From: Bradyrhizobium sp. ARR65
GTDB lineage: Bacteria; Pseudomonadota; Alphaproteobacteria; Rhizobiales; Xanthobacteraceae
Direction of reading: 5' to 3'
Length of the DNA: 64,000 bases
Assembly: GCF_000472385.1 (NCBI RefSeq)
Contig: NZ_AWZU01000039.1
Location: forward strand, 1 to 64,000
Shown: positions 1 to 9,558 of the stretch, piece by piece
Numbering within the stretch: the first letter of the stretch is position 1
Layout: each line of letters opens with the position of its first letter
The notes under the pieces: model-generated
What the model was told of the DNA's origin: nothing
Databases searched by the model: none
Seen by the model: only the letters and a program-made list of their open reading frames with translations
Translations under genes and position numbers: made by a program

Positions 1-285
1 AGGGTGTTCTGGATGACGATGCTCAACCGTTCCGCCCCAGACGCGCCGCCAACTCTCGCGTTGACTGCGACGGAAATCGGCGTGCTCAATCGCCTCGTCA
101 ACGACAAACCAAAAGCAAGACAGAAAACGCTCTCGCACTACCTGATCAAGATCGCCCGGCTCGGCGGTTATCTCGCCCGCGCCAGCGATCCGCCGCCCGG
201 CAATACCGTTATGTGGCGCGGGCTGTCACGCCTCACCGACATGGCGCTGAGCGCCATGGTCGGCGGAGAATTTGTGGGTAATTGA
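1..285 (+). CDS. IS4-family transposase, C-terminal end (cut by window edge)
   Basis: The frame is open from the left edge and ends at 285, giving about 94 residues. The segment running from TATEIGVLNRLV through ARLGGYLARASDPPPGN to WRGLSRLTD resembles the C-terminal end of IS4/Tn5-type transposases, which cut and paste DNA. The catalytic DDE residues would lie upstream, outside the window, so it is unknown whether the element is intact. It marks the left side as accessory DNA. The assignment rests on recognised sequence, and the IS4 subgroup is uncertain. Confidence 0.75.
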   Translation, partial: RVFWMTMLNRSAPDAPPTLALTATEIGVLNRLVNDKPKARQKTLSHYLIKIARLGGYLARASDPPPGNTVMWRGLSRLTDMALSAMVGGEFVGN

Positions 286-649
286 AAGCCGGTGAGAGCC
301 ACAGGGCTTAAGGCAGTGAACTCATAAAAGAGATGCAGTTTGATCGACGGCAAGGTTCGCAATGCCTCCGATGGCTGCCTGGCGAATTACGTTCCTATGG
401 GTGTCTCGCACTGTCCCATGGGGACCGTTCCACTATTCGATCGGATGACTGAGGAGATCTCTCGACTGGCCGAAGCGCCCAAAACGCGATGGTTGGTTGG
501 TCAGTAGCGCCGAGAGAGTAGCACTCGCTATCTCGCTGTCTCATATGCCAACCCGGTCCTCCCAAGCCAGCCGCACGGTCTCCGCTATCAAATAGCGCGT
601 CAGGCTTGAGAGGCCCCGCGGCGCGATACCCCTTTTAGGAGGCGGAGCG
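286..649. other. Intergenic stretch without a recognised gene
   Basis: This lies between the transposase end and the 3' end of the acyltransferase gene. No convincing frame is present. It may contain the right end of the insertion element, but I could not define a terminal inverted repeat without the other end. Confidence 0.4.
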
Positions 650-1579
650 CTAGCGCCAGCGGCGGTGTAGCCACAGCCACTGATCGGGATATTCGCGGAT
701 CCAGCCCTCGATCACAGATGTGACCGCTTGCATCGTTCCCTGAATGTCGATTTGTCCGGCGGCGTCGCGGACCGGCTTCACTTCTTCAGACAGCTCGGCA
801 CGAAAGCGATGTCCCGGCAGGCGGATGATACGTACGCCATGAATCGGGCACTCGATCTGCCGCAGCAGCCGGGCCAGCATCGGATTGGCCCTCGTCTTGC
901 GGCCAAAGAAAGTGACCTCGACGCCGTTGGTCAGATACTGGTCGACCAGCATCCCGACATGCTGACCATTTTTCAGGGCTTCCGCAAGTTTGAGGGGGGC
1001 TTCACGGCCAGCCGGTATCAGCGTCCCCATTTTTACGGCGCGCATATCCCGGATGATGCGGTCGGCCGAGGCGATGTTGGGCCGGCGATACAGGATCGCG
1101 GCGTCCAGCCCGTGCGCGACGGCAGCCAGCGCGGGAAGTTCCCAGTTGGCGAGATGGCCTGCAAAGATCAGCGCCGGTTTGCCGTCGAGCCGCAGCTGCG
1201 TAAACAGTTCGTATGAGCGCTTCTCGATTTCGATCCTGCTATTCCCGGGCTGAGCGGGATCGTACTGCCAGATATGATCGAGATGCGCGAATTCGGCGCC
1301 GACACGACCGAGATTATCCCAGACGCCTGCGAGAATGACCTCGATCTCTGCAGGCGACTTCTCGGGAAATGCGGCGGTCAGATTGGCGCGACCGATCTTT
1401 TGCTCCCGCATCATGGGCCCGAGTGAGCGGGCGATCCGGCCGAACAAGTTGGCGGTCTTGATCGGATCGAAATAGCGGGCGGTGCGCAGTATTGCGATCG
1501 TCAACGCACCCACCGCAGCTTGGCTTAGGAGCTTGGTTACGTCGCGAAGGCGGGCCCTTGCGCGAAGCGAATGTTGCAT
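650..1579 (-). CDS. Lipid A biosynthesis lauroyl acyltransferase (LpxL/HtrB/MsbB family)
   Basis: This enzyme family transfers a secondary acyl chain to lipid A at the inner face of the inner membrane. The 309-residue protein matches the family's usual length. It has a hydrophobic N-terminal segment, the HX4E catalytic motif (H142 to E147 within GHLANWELPA), a downstream AILYRRPN block, and GMLVDQ followed by an FFGRK block. The frame runs a further 48 codons upstream to 1723, but that stretch is charged and unlike the family, so the ATG at 1579 was chosen. The ribosome site there is weak. Gene neighbours say nothing about its role. In rhizobia extra copies of this enzyme can sit on symbiosis islands, but no nodulation gene is visible here. 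Confidence 0.85.
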   Translation of the reverse strand: MQHSLRARARLRDVTKLLSQAAVGALTIAILRTARYFDPIKTANLFGRIARSLGPMMREQKIGRANLTAAFPEKSPAEIEVILAGVWDNLGRVGAEFAHLDHIWQYDPAQPGNSRIEIEKRSYELFTQLRLDGKPALIFAGHLANWELPALAAVAHGLDAAILYRRPNIASADRIIRDMRAVKMGTLIPAGREAPLKLAEALKNGQHVGMLVDQYLTNGVEVTFFGRKTRANPMLARLLRQIECPIHGVRIIRLPGHRFRAELSEEVKPVRDAAGQIDIQGTMQAVTSVIEGWIREYPDQWLWLHRRWR

Positions 1580-2576
1580 CAGAAACCAACGACAATATTG
1601 CCTAACGCTTCTCGGCTTTCTATGTGCTTCAGCGCGCACCTTTATACCATCGCTGTGCGATATGATCAAAGGCACCGAGGAATTGCGCAGATTGGCCCGA
1701 TGGCCGCACTGAATTGCAGCCAATGCTGCTTAAGCCCAAGGAAGTGCAGAAGTCGGGATCCAAGCCGACGCCCCCCCGAAAGGTGATAGCCACACTTCGC
1801 CGACGAGCTGCGATTAGGCCACCACTTCAGCGCTCTTCTCGCAAAGCCAATGTCTGACTGGCGGCGATCCCGCTCGCCCGTGACGCTGTTGGCCGGGCTG
1901 GGTAATGTGCCTGAGAGAAATGGTGTAGGATGCTCTTTTGGCCCGTCGGTCCGAGCCATCCCAAACTCGCGGCAAAGCGGGCGAGCGCGCGGTCATTCGC
2001 GCCGTCGCCACGTTCGGGCATGTCAATGCGCCGCTCAACGTCTATCGGCTGCATATGCCATGCGGTGCCTGCGAGGATGTGGAAATCGCCGGGTACATGC
2101 AAGGGGCGGCTACGGCCTCCCGCGAGTACGGGTGGATTGCGACGATGTGATCGACGCGACCCGTGATGCTCGCGGATGAAAGCATTCTTGTGGCCAACGA
2201 AAGCGCAAACCGGCACTTGTTCTGGGCCATTGCAGGCGGGACCGGGTGAGTCGAAAAACAGCAAACAGCAGCGAAGCATGCACGGGACCGACGGCTCATT
2301 CAGCGCCCAAAGACTGGCGCAACAGGTCAGGCTCGACCTTGAGCAGCGGATTAGATGAGCGGAGAAATCCGGCTCCACCGGATCAGGACGCCTTTTCTTT
2401 CTTTCGCTACGCCAGACCACGACTGGGATGTCTGTGCGCTTGAAGTGACGTTCGCTCCACTTCTTCTGTCATTCCATCATCGCTAGGGCGATTCATTCGT
2501 TTGGGTTGGAAATTCACGTCACGCATCGAGGCACCGTGGCGCGGGTTTATGCAGTGGCAGAGTGGAGGCGTGGAGT
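1580..2576. other. Gene-poor gap upstream of the conjugation locus
   Basis: Several overlapping frames of 60-197 codons exist on both strands, but none has a recognisable domain or a good ribosome site, and they shadow one another. In comparable conjugation modules the coupling-protein gene traG lies directly upstream of the ribbon-helix-helix gene. I found no trace of its Walker motifs here. The stretch is probably decayed DNA. Confidence 0.4.
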
Positions 2577-3233
2577 ATGCAAGTTGGTGGAGAGCTCGGA
2601 AACAAGCCCAGCTCGATTCAAGCTGGCGCGGATGCGCAACCGATCCCGAACGAAGCTCTGCGAACCAGAAAGATAACCGTTCAACTTTCGCAGAGCATTT
2701 TCCAGCGACTTGAGGCTGCGACTGATCGACCGGGCGTCGGTAAGAGCATGGTCGTCGAGACGGCCCTTGAGCGTTTCCTGGATCCGGCGCCGCCCATCGA
2801 AGGTCTAATTCATGAGGCTCTGGACCGGATAGGTGGCCAGATGAGCCGTCTGGAGCGCGAGATCGCGATCATCGCCGAAACGGTGGCCCTGCATGCGCGC
2901 TATCACCTCACGTTGACGCCACCCATGTCGCCATCACAGCAGCGGGATGCGTGCATGCTCGGCCGCGAGCGGTTCAAGGCGTTGGCCGAGCAGGTTGATC
3001 GGCGCGTACGGCTGGGTCGGCCCGTGATGCGGGAGACCCTCGAGGGGCGCGACCAGCCCGCTGGCTCCGAGCTTGGACCGAAGGGTGAAGCAATTCTCGG
3101 TATCACGCATGAGCAAGTCAATCAGGAAGACCAGTCGGTAACCTTGGTTGACGAACAAACTGAGCTGAGTGCTGCCGCCGGGGAGGGCGGCAGCAATCTC
3201 AACTTTCGACATCTGCCAAACGCCTTTTGTTGA
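2577..3233 (+). CDS. CopG-like ribbon-helix-helix protein of the trb locus, altered C-terminus
   Basis: Residues about 30-65 (RTRKITVQLSQSIFQRLEAA, then KSMVVETALERFL) have the beta-strand plus two-helix pattern of CopG/Arc DNA-binding proteins. Such a gene commonly sits between traG and trbB in rhizobial-type integrative elements, where it may regulate transfer. The ATG at 2577 is preceded by a GGAGG-rich site, so it is preferred to the in-frame start at 2562. The C-terminal third, roughly after residue 165, looks unrelated to the family and overlaps the next gene in another frame by 65 bases. The original end was probably lost when the transporter gene arrived. Function is inferred from fold and position. 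Confidence 0.6.
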   Translation: MQVGGELGNKPSSIQAGADAQPIPNEALRTRKITVQLSQSIFQRLEAATDRPGVGKSMVVETALERFLDPAPPIEGLIHEALDRIGGQMSRLEREIAIIAETVALHARYHLTLTPPMSPSQQRDACMLGRERFKALAEQVDRRVRLGRPVMRETLEGRDQPAGSELGPKGEAILGITHEQVNQEDQSVTLVDEQTELSAAAGEGGSNLNFRHLPNAFC

Positions 3234-4635
3234 ATCGGCTAGTTGCGCGCGGACAAGCGCGCCAAATGACGTTCCGAGGCAAACATCACCCGAAAGTCCC
3301 GCTGAGCGCCTTCCGATCTGGCGGCTCATCTCCTGTGTTTTTCTTCCATTCGCAGCCGGCTATTATCTTTCCTACCTGTTCCGGACCATCAACACGCTCA
3401 TTTCCGGTCGGCTCGCATCAGATCTGCAGCTTGGTGCTGCCGATCTCGGGCTGCTCACGTCGGTCTATTTCCTGGTCGTTACGGCGGTTCAGATTCCGGT
3501 CGGCATGCTTCTGGATCGCTTCGGTCCACGTCGGGTCCAAAGTGCGCTCCTGGTGATCGCGGCCGCGGGCGCTGCGCTATTCGGCATATCGACGGGATTT
3601 CTGTCGCTTATGATTGCTCGCGCGATGATCGGAGTTGGTGTTGCGGCTGCTTTGATGGCTGGGCTGAAAATAATCGTTCTCTGGTTTCCAAGAGAACGTG
3701 TGGCGCTCATCAATGGCTTTATGATCATGCTGGGTGCATTGGGCGCGGTGACCGCCACAGCGCCGGCGGAGATGTTGCTGGATTGGATCGGCTGGCGCGG
3801 TCTATTTGAGGTGCTGGGAGCAGTAAGTGCTGCTGCAGCTGTTCTGATCTATCTTGTGGTTCCAGAACGCACCACAGCTTCACAAACAAATCGGGGCGCG
3901 GCCGCCCTTAGGACCATCTATTCAGATGCGCGTTTCTGGAGGATTGCGCCTTTGTCAGCGACCTGCATTGGGTCGGCGTGGGCATTGCAGTCGCTGTGGG
4001 CGGCGCCTTGGCTTAGCGACGTCGAAGGATTGGATCGAACGAGCCTCGTCACCCAATTATTCGTTATGGCGCTAGCCCTAAGCTTTGGCGCATTGCTCTT
4101 GGGCTTGCTTGCCGACTTGGTACGCGGCCGCGGCAGTAAGATGGAGCAGTTGTTCGCGATTGTCGGAGCACTGTTTGTTGTAGCAGAGCTTACATTGATC
4201 GTGCATCCGCCCTGGTCGTCGCTCTTGCCGTGGTGCGTCGTGTCGGTTGTCGGATCGGCTACCGCTCTCAGCTACGCGATCATAGGAGATTACTTTCCAG
4301 CGGAATTGGTGGCGCGCGCCAATGGCGGTTTGAACGTGCTGCATTTTGGTTGGGCCTTCATCGTGCAGTACGGGATTGGCTTGATTCTTGAGCGATGGCC
4401 CGCACAGGACGGTCACTACCCCGCGCTTGCCTACCAGACAGCCTTCAGCGTGATTGTTGTGCTGCAGCTAGCCGCACTGTTGTGGTTCATCGGCCCTTGG
4501 CTGCTTCGACCGTTGATTTGGAACACCGGCACGTCAATTGCGCGTGGGCGCACGGGCAAAGTTCGCTCAGCGCAGTCCGCGGTTCCTCCAACCGAGATCT
4601 CGATCCTTGAGGCGAATGAGAGCGTGGAGTGGTGA
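3169..4635 (+). CDS. MFS transporter inserted between the RHH gene and trbB
   Basis: A 12-helix major facilitator is predicted. Helix 1 begins near residue 47 (LISCVFLPFAAGYYLSYLF), and the loop 2-3 signature GMLLDRFGPRRVQ is present. A second helix bundle follows a central loop near residue 240. The substrate cannot be read from the sequence. The only in-frame start codon is a GTG at 3169, giving about 45 residues of non-MFS character before helix 1 and a 65-base overlap with the upstream gene. The natural 5' end may therefore be lost, with translation using a fused leader. It is not a standard part of the conjugation machinery and breaks the usual RHH-trbB adjacency, so it looks like a later insertion. 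Confidence 0.75.
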   Translation: MLPPGRAAAISTFDICQTPFVESASCARTSAPNDVPRQTSPESPAERLPIWRLISCVFLPFAAGYYLSYLFRTINTLISGRLASDLQLGAADLGLLTSVYFLVVTAVQIPVGMLLDRFGPRRVQSALLVIAAAGAALFGISTGFLSLMIARAMIGVGVAAALMAGLKIIVLWFPRERVALINGFMIMLGALGAVTATAPAEMLLDWIGWRGLFEVLGAVSAAAAVLIYLVVPERTTASQTNRGAAALRTIYSDARFWRIAPLSATCIGSAWALQSLWAAPWLSDVEGLDRTSLVTQLFVMALALSFGALLLGLLADLVRGRGSKMEQLFAIVGALFVVAELTLIVHPPWSSLLPWCVVSVVGSATALSYAIIGDYFPAELVARANGGLNVLHFGWAFIVQYGIGLILERWPAQDGHYPALAYQTAFSVIVVLQLAALLWFIGPWLLRPLIWNTGTSIARGRTGKVRSAQSAVPPTEISILEANESVEW

Positions 4636-4834
4636 GACAGGCCGACCCTTGGCGTGATCTCCCGCGCGCCCAGTTTAAGGGCCGCAGCCTCAACACTGCA
4701 CCTTTGCCAAATGTTTCTTCTTCTACGCCCGGCTACGAACCGTACGTTCCGTTGTTGCGGTCATACGCATCCTGCCTTTTGTAGTCATCAGAACTGAAGG
4801 CGCCGAACGCGGCGTCAGAGGCTTGGGGGCAGGC

Positions 4835-5809
4835 ATGGCAATCCATTCGTTCGATTCGGAGACGGCGTTGCGCGGGGCACGCATGCTCCGGACCGCGCTG
4901 GGACCGGCTATCGGAGGCTTCCTGGAAGATGCATGCGTCGTCGAGGTGATGCTCAATCCCGATGGCCGACTATGGATCGATCGGCTGTTGGGCGGGCTAG
5001 CAGACACTGGCGAGAGCTTATCCGCGGCCGACGGAGAACGAATTGTCCGGCTGGTTGCGCATTACGTAGGTGCCGAAGTTCATGCTGGATCGCCCCGGAT
5101 ATCGGCGGAGTTACCCGAGACTGGGGAACGCTTCGAAGGTTTGCTGCCGCCGGTCGTTACCGCTCCAGTGTTTGCAATACGCAAGCCGGCGGTCGCCGTA
5201 TTTGGCCTCGAGGACTACGTGGCGGCCGGAATCATGGCATCAGGCCATGCCAACGCGCTACGACATGCGGTAGCCGCACGAAAGAACATTCTGGTGGCAG
5301 GGGGCACCTCCACCGGCAAGACGACACTGACAAACGCGCTTCTTGCGGAAGTCGCCAAGACCAATGACCGCGTCGTCCTCATCGAAGATACGCGAGAGCT
5401 TCAGTGCAGGGCGCCGAACCTGGTGGCCTTGCGTACCAAGGATGGCGTAGTTTCGCTTTCTGATCTCGTGCGCTCTTCGCTTCGCCTTCGGCCCGATCGT
5501 ATTCCGATTGGCGAGGTCCGCGGGGCCGAGGCGCTCGACCTCCTGAAAGCCTGGGGCACCGGGCATCCCGGGGGCATCGGCACTATCCATGCAGGCACCG
5601 CGCTTGGTGCCCTGCGCCGGCTCGAGCAGCTCATCCAGGAAGCTGTCGTCACGGTCCCGCGCGCGCTGATCGCCGAAACCATCAACGTGATTGCGGTTCT
5701 TGCTGGTCGCGGCGCCGAGCGCCGCCTCGCTGAACTCGCCTGTGTCTCGGGGCTCGGACCATGCGACGATTACAGCCTGACAGCACTGGAGATCGGTCAT
5801 GAAGCGTAA
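4835..5809 (+). CDS. trbB: P-type conjugative transfer ATPase TrbB
   Basis: TrbB is the VirB11-like hexameric ATPase that powers assembly of the mating pore from the cytoplasmic face. The protein has 324 residues. Walker A is GGTSTGKTT at about 156-164, a degenerate Walker B (RIPIGEVRG) lies at 222-230, and the His box GTGHPGGIGTIHAG spans about 241-254. The ATG at 4835 follows a GGGGGC ribosome site at 5-8 bases, which is better than the TTG at 4823. It is the first gene of a tightly packed trb operon, and its end overlaps trbC by 11 bases. All ATPase motifs are intact. Confidence 0.95.
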   Translation: MAIHSFDSETALRGARMLRTALGPAIGGFLEDACVVEVMLNPDGRLWIDRLLGGLADTGESLSAADGERIVRLVAHYVGAEVHAGSPRISAELPETGERFEGLLPPVVTAPVFAIRKPAVAVFGLEDYVAAGIMASGHANALRHAVAARKNILVAGGTSTGKTTLTNALLAEVAKTNDRVVLIEDTRELQCRAPNLVALRTKDGVVSLSDLVRSSLRLRPDRIPIGEVRGAEALDLLKAWGTGHPGGIGTIHAGTALGALRRLEQLIQEAVVTVPRALIAETINVIAVLAGRGAERRLAELACVSGLGPCDDYSLTALEIGHEA

Positions 5810-6116
5810 ATTGTCTCTCGGACCGAGCATCGCTGGGGTCGCGGCGTTTTGCGCACCGACTGTCCCGGCCTGGGCCGCTGGATCCAACATGCCCTGGGAG
5901 CAGCCGCTCAATCAGATCCTGCAGTCGATCGAGGGGCCGGTCGCCAAGATCATGGCGGTCATCATTATCATTGTCACCGGGCTGTCGCTGGCGTTTGGCG
6001 ATTCATCGGGAGGTTTCCGCCGACTGATCCAGGTCGTGTTCGGTCTGTCGATCGCGTTTGCCGCCTCGAGCTTTTTTCTGTCGTTCTTCTCGTTCGGTGG
6101 CGGGGTGGTGATCTGA
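5799..6116 (+). CDS. trbC: TrbC pilin-like protein
   Basis: This is a 105-residue VirB2/TrbC-type pilin precursor. A signal sequence ends near PAWAAG (residues 24-29) and is followed by two hydrophobic segments at about 49-67 and 78-98. These features fit a small inner-membrane pilin that is processed and polymerised into the conjugative pilus. It overlaps trbB upstream, and its stop codon overlaps the trbD start (TGATG), which suggests translational coupling. Confidence 0.9.
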   Translation: MKRKLSLGPSIAGVAAFCAPTVPAWAAGSNMPWEQPLNQILQSIEGPVAKIMAVIIIIVTGLSLAFGDSSGGFRRLIQVVFGLSIAFAASSFFLSFFSFGGGVVI

Positions 6117-6379
6117 TGGATGAGCCAGTCGGAGGCTTTGTCGCGCCCGTGCACCATGGGCTCACCGAGCCGATCCTGATGGGCGGCGCGCCGCGGTCGA
6201 TCGCTATCCTCAATGGGACATTGGCCGCAGTATTGGGCCTTGGGCTCCGGCTTTGGTTAGCCGGCCTTCTCCTCTGGTGCATCGGCCACATGGTCGCCGT
6301 TTGGGCGGCCAAGCGCGACCCTGATTTCGTTGAGGTCGCGCGCCGGCACGTTCGTATTCCCGGTCACCTCAGCACCTGA
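6116..6379 (+). CDS. trbD: TrbD inner-membrane conjugation protein
   Basis: This 87-residue protein is VirB3-like: a hydrophilic start (PVHHGLTEPILMGGAPR) precedes one long hydrophobic segment at about 30-62, followed by a charged tail. The PILMGGAPR-type motif is characteristic of TrbD. It starts at an ATG overlapping the trbC stop and ends six bases before trbE. In type IV secretion this protein accompanies the VirB4-type ATPase at the inner membrane. Confidence 0.88.
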   Translation: MDEPVGGFVAPVHHGLTEPILMGGAPRSIAILNGTLAAVLGLGLRLWLAGLLLWCIGHMVAVWAAKRDPDFVEVARRHVRIPGHLST

Positions 6380-6385
6380 ACTGCC

Positions 6386-8824
6386 ATGATGAACCTTGCC
6401 GAATACCGACGCTCGAACACGCGCCTTGCGGACTTCTTGCCCTGGGCTGCCTTGGTCGAGGAAGGAATCATCCTCAACAAGGATGGTTCGTTTCAGCGAA
6501 CAGCAAAGTTTCGCGGACCGGATCTCGAGAGCGCCATGCCGGCCGAACTCATCGCCGTCGCGGGACGCCTGAACAATGCGCTCCGCCGTTTGGGATCGGG
6601 TTGGGCGATATTCGTCGAAGCACAGCGCCATTCGGGCGGGCCCTATCCCCCGGACAGTTTTCCGGATCTCGCATCCGCCCTGGTTGACGCCGAGCGCAAG
6701 GCGCAGTTCGAGGAGGCAGGCAGCCATTACGAATCGAGCTACTACCTGACTTTCCTATATTTGTCGCCGGCGGAGGGGGCAGCTGTAGCAGAGCGGCTGC
6801 TTTATGAGGGCAGCCATCACACGCGAGGGGTGGATGCGCGAGAGGTGCTGAGCGGCTTTATCGATCGGACGAACCGCGTCCTGCAGCTCGTGGAAGGTTT
6901 TATGCCGGAATGCGGCTGGCTCGATGACGAAGCGACGCTCACTTACCTGCACTCAACGATCTCGACGAAGCGGCATCGGGTTCGTGTGCCCGAAATCCCC
7001 ATGTATCTGGATGCGCTGCTTGCCGACCAGCCGCTGACAGGCGGGCTTGAACCGATGCTGGGGGCAGCGCATCTGCGCGTTCTGACGGTGGTAGGGTTTC
7101 CGACGGCGACCACGCCCGGGATTCTCGATGAGCTGAATCGCCTGGCCTTTCCGTATCGCTGGTCTACTCGGGCCATCACGCTCGACAAGACAGACGCCAC
7201 GAAGCTCCTGACCAGGATTCGGCGGCAATGGTTTGCCAAGCGGAAATCGATCGCTGCGATCCTAAAGGAGGTGATGACCAACGAGGCCTCAAGCCTTCTC
7301 GACACGGATGCGCAAAACAAGGCTGTCGACGCCGATGCCGCGCTCCAGGAGCTAGGCTCGGATCAGATCGGTGAGGCCTTCGTGACAGCAACGGTCATTG
7401 TCTGGGATCGCGATGCGCAAACCGCTGGCGAAAAGCTGCGGCTGGTCGAGAAGGTGATCCAGGGGCGCGACTTCACCTGTAAGGTCGAGACGGTCAATGC
7501 CGTGGAAGCCTGGCTCGGCAGTCTGCCGGGACATGTGTATGCCAACGTTCGCCAGCCGCCGATTTCGACGCTGAACCTCGCCCACATGATTCCGCTTTCG
7601 GCCGTGTGGGCCGGAGAGGCGAGGGACCATCACCTCAAAGCTCCGGCGCTATTCTTTGGCAAGACGGAAGGATCGACCCCTTTCCGGTTCTCGCTGCATG
7701 TCGGCGATGTCGGACACACCCTCGTCGTCGGGCCGACCGGTGCGGGCAAATCGGTGCTCTTGGCGCTTATGGCTCTGCAGTTCCGCCGCTACCCAGACGC
7801 GCAAATCTTTGCGTTCGATTTCGGCGGCTCGATCCGTGCCGCCGCAATCTCGATGGGCGGCAGTTGGCATGATCTTGGCGGCGCCGTTGCAGGCGAATCC
7901 TCCGAGTTCGTGGCCCTCCAGCCGCTTGCAAAAATCGATCACATTTCCGAACGAGGTTGGGCGGCCGAATGGATCGCCTCAATTCTCACTCGCGAACGGA
8001 TCGAGGTGACGCCTGAGACCAAAGACCACATCTGGTCGGCCCTGACCTCGCTCGCTTCTGCGCCGACAGCGGAACGCACGCTCACTGGGCTCTCCCTACT
8101 TCTCCAATCCAACATGCTGAAGCGGGCGCTGCAGCCCTATTGCCTCGGAGGTCCCTATGACCGGTTGCTCGATGCCGAACATGAGCGGCTGGGGGATTCA
8201 TCCGTTCAGGTGTTCGAGACGGATGGCTTGATCGGCACCGCGGTCGCGCCAGCCGTTCTTTCTTATCTGTTTCATCGGATCGAGGATCGTTTTGACGGCC
8301 GCCCAACTCTGCTGATCATCGACGAGGGATGGCTCGCCCTTGATGATGCTGATTTTGCGGGCAAGCTCCGCGAGTGGCTCAAGACGCTTCGCAAAAGGAA
8401 CGCTTCGGTCGTATTCGCCACCCAATCGCTTGCAGACATCGACGGCTCGGCGATTGCACCGGCGATCATCGAAAGCTCTCCGACCCGGATTCTCCTTCCC
8501 AACGATCGGGCGCTCGAACCGCAGATCACGGCAATCTACCGGCGCTTTGGGCTGAACGATCGCCAGATTGAGATGCTGGCCCGCGCGACGCCCAAACGGG
8601 ATTACTACTGCCAGTCGCGCCGGGGCAATCGCCTGTTTGAGCTCGGCCTTGGCGAGATCGCGCTCGCTTTTACGGCAGCTTCGTCCAAAACGGACCAGGC
8701 GCTGATCGAGCAGGTACTGGCCGAAGCTGGCCGCGAGAATTTTGTGAAGGGCTGGCTGACAGCTCACAACCTCGGATGGGCCTGCGAGCTTATTCCGCAA
8801 ATGGCCAAGCAAGGAGATTTCTGA
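6386..8824 (+). CDS. trbE: Conjugal transfer ATPase TrbE (VirB4 family)
   Basis: At 812 residues it matches full-length TrbE, the large ATPase that drives substrate transfer and pilus assembly. Walker A is GPTGAGKS at 449-456 and Walker B is LLIIDEGW at about 642-649. Downstream blocks typical of VirB4 include LREWLKTLRKRNASVVFATQ. The N-terminal half has the CagE/TrbE/VirB character. A second ATG one codon later is an equally possible start. Its stop codon overlaps the trbJ start. Confidence 0.95.
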   Translation: MMNLAEYRRSNTRLADFLPWAALVEEGIILNKDGSFQRTAKFRGPDLESAMPAELIAVAGRLNNALRRLGSGWAIFVEAQRHSGGPYPPDSFPDLASALVDAERKAQFEEAGSHYESSYYLTFLYLSPAEGAAVAERLLYEGSHHTRGVDAREVLSGFIDRTNRVLQLVEGFMPECGWLDDEATLTYLHSTISTKRHRVRVPEIPMYLDALLADQPLTGGLEPMLGAAHLRVLTVVGFPTATTPGILDELNRLAFPYRWSTRAITLDKTDATKLLTRIRRQWFAKRKSIAAILKEVMTNEASSLLDTDAQNKAVDADAALQELGSDQIGEAFVTATVIVWDRDAQTAGEKLRLVEKVIQGRDFTCKVETVNAVEAWLGSLPGHVYANVRQPPISTLNLAHMIPLSAVWAGEARDHHLKAPALFFGKTEGSTPFRFSLHVGDVGHTLVVGPTGAGKSVLLALMALQFRRYPDAQIFAFDFGGSIRAAAISMGGSWHDLGGAVAGESSEFVALQPLAKIDHISERGWAAEWIASILTRERIEVTPETKDHIWSALTSLASAPTAERTLTGLSLLLQSNMLKRALQPYCLGGPYDRLLDAEHERLGDSSVQVFETDGLIGTAVAPAVLSYLFHRIEDRFDGRPTLLIIDEGWLALDDADFAGKLREWLKTLRKRNASVVFATQSLADIDGSAIAPAIIESSPTRILLPNDRALEPQITAIYRRFGLNDRQIEMLARATPKRDYYCQSRRGNRLFELGLGEIALAFTAASSKTDQALIEQVLAEAGRENFVKGWLTAHNLGWACELIPQMAKQGDF

Positions 8825-9558
8825 TGAGCCGCCTCCGTCCGCTTCTGACGGCAAGTTTCGCCGCCATTCTCATTTTCCAAGCGCCTCAGAAAACCGCGGC
8901 ACAGTGGATCGTCTTCGATCCCAATAATTACGCGCAGAATGCACTGACGGCCGCGCGCGAACTGCAGCAGATCAATAACCAGATCACCTCGCTGCAGAAC
9001 GAAGCGCAGATGTTGATCAACCAAGCCAAGAATCTGGCAAATCTGCCGTATTCCTCGTTGCAGCAGCTCGAGCAATCGATTCAACGCACGCAGCGGCTGC
9101 TGGCAGAGGCGCAGCGCATCGCCTATGACGTTCAGCAAATCGATGCCGCGTTCTCGACGACCTACGCCCCAGCGTCAGGCAACATCTCTGATCAGGCCCT
9201 TGTCGCCAACGCACAAACACGCTGGCAGAACGCGGTGGCGGGCCTGCAGGACGCCATGCGGGTGCAGGCGAGCGTCGTCGGTAATCTCGATACCAACCGT
9301 ACCCAGATATCGGCCTTGGTCACTGCGAGTCAGGGCGCGACAGGGGCTTTGCAGGCAAGCCAGGCCGGCAATCAGCTTCTGGCAGTTCAGGCGCAGCAGC
9401 TTGCAGATCTCACCGCAGCTGTTGCCTCCCAGGGGCGAGCGCAAGACCTCCGATCCGCGCAGCGAGCAGCAGCTCAGGATCAGGCGAGGGAGCAGCTGCG
9501 GCGCTTCCTGACCCAAGGTCAGGGTTATCAACCTACAACCGTGCAGATGTTTCACTGA
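8824..9558 (+). CDS. trbJ: P-type conjugative transfer protein TrbJ
   Basis: TrbJ is a periplasmic VirB5-like component associated with the pilus. The 244-residue protein has a signal sequence (residues 1-26, ending near KTAAQ), then the diagnostic start of mature TrbJ (WIVFDPNNYAQNALTAAREL) and a long Gln/Ala-rich coiled-coil body. The ATG at 8824 overlaps the trbE stop, and the 16 in-frame codons upstream belong to trbE's shadow. The stop codon overlaps the next start at 9558. Confidence 0.93.
   Translation: MSRLRPLLTASFAAILIFQAPQKTAAQWIVFDPNNYAQNALTAARELQQINNQITSLQNEAQMLINQAKNLANLPYSSLQQLEQSIQRTQRLLAEAQRIAYDVQQIDAAFSTTYAPASGNISDQALVANAQTRWQNAVAGLQDAMRVQASVVGNLDTNRTQISALVTASQGATGALQASQAGNQLLAVQAQQLADLTAAVASQGRAQDLRSAQRAAAQDQAREQLRRFLTQGQGYQPTTVQMFH

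Noticed and set aside
1827..2420. 197-codon minus-strand frame
   Set aside because: No domain, poor composition, and competing frames on the other strand over the same bases.
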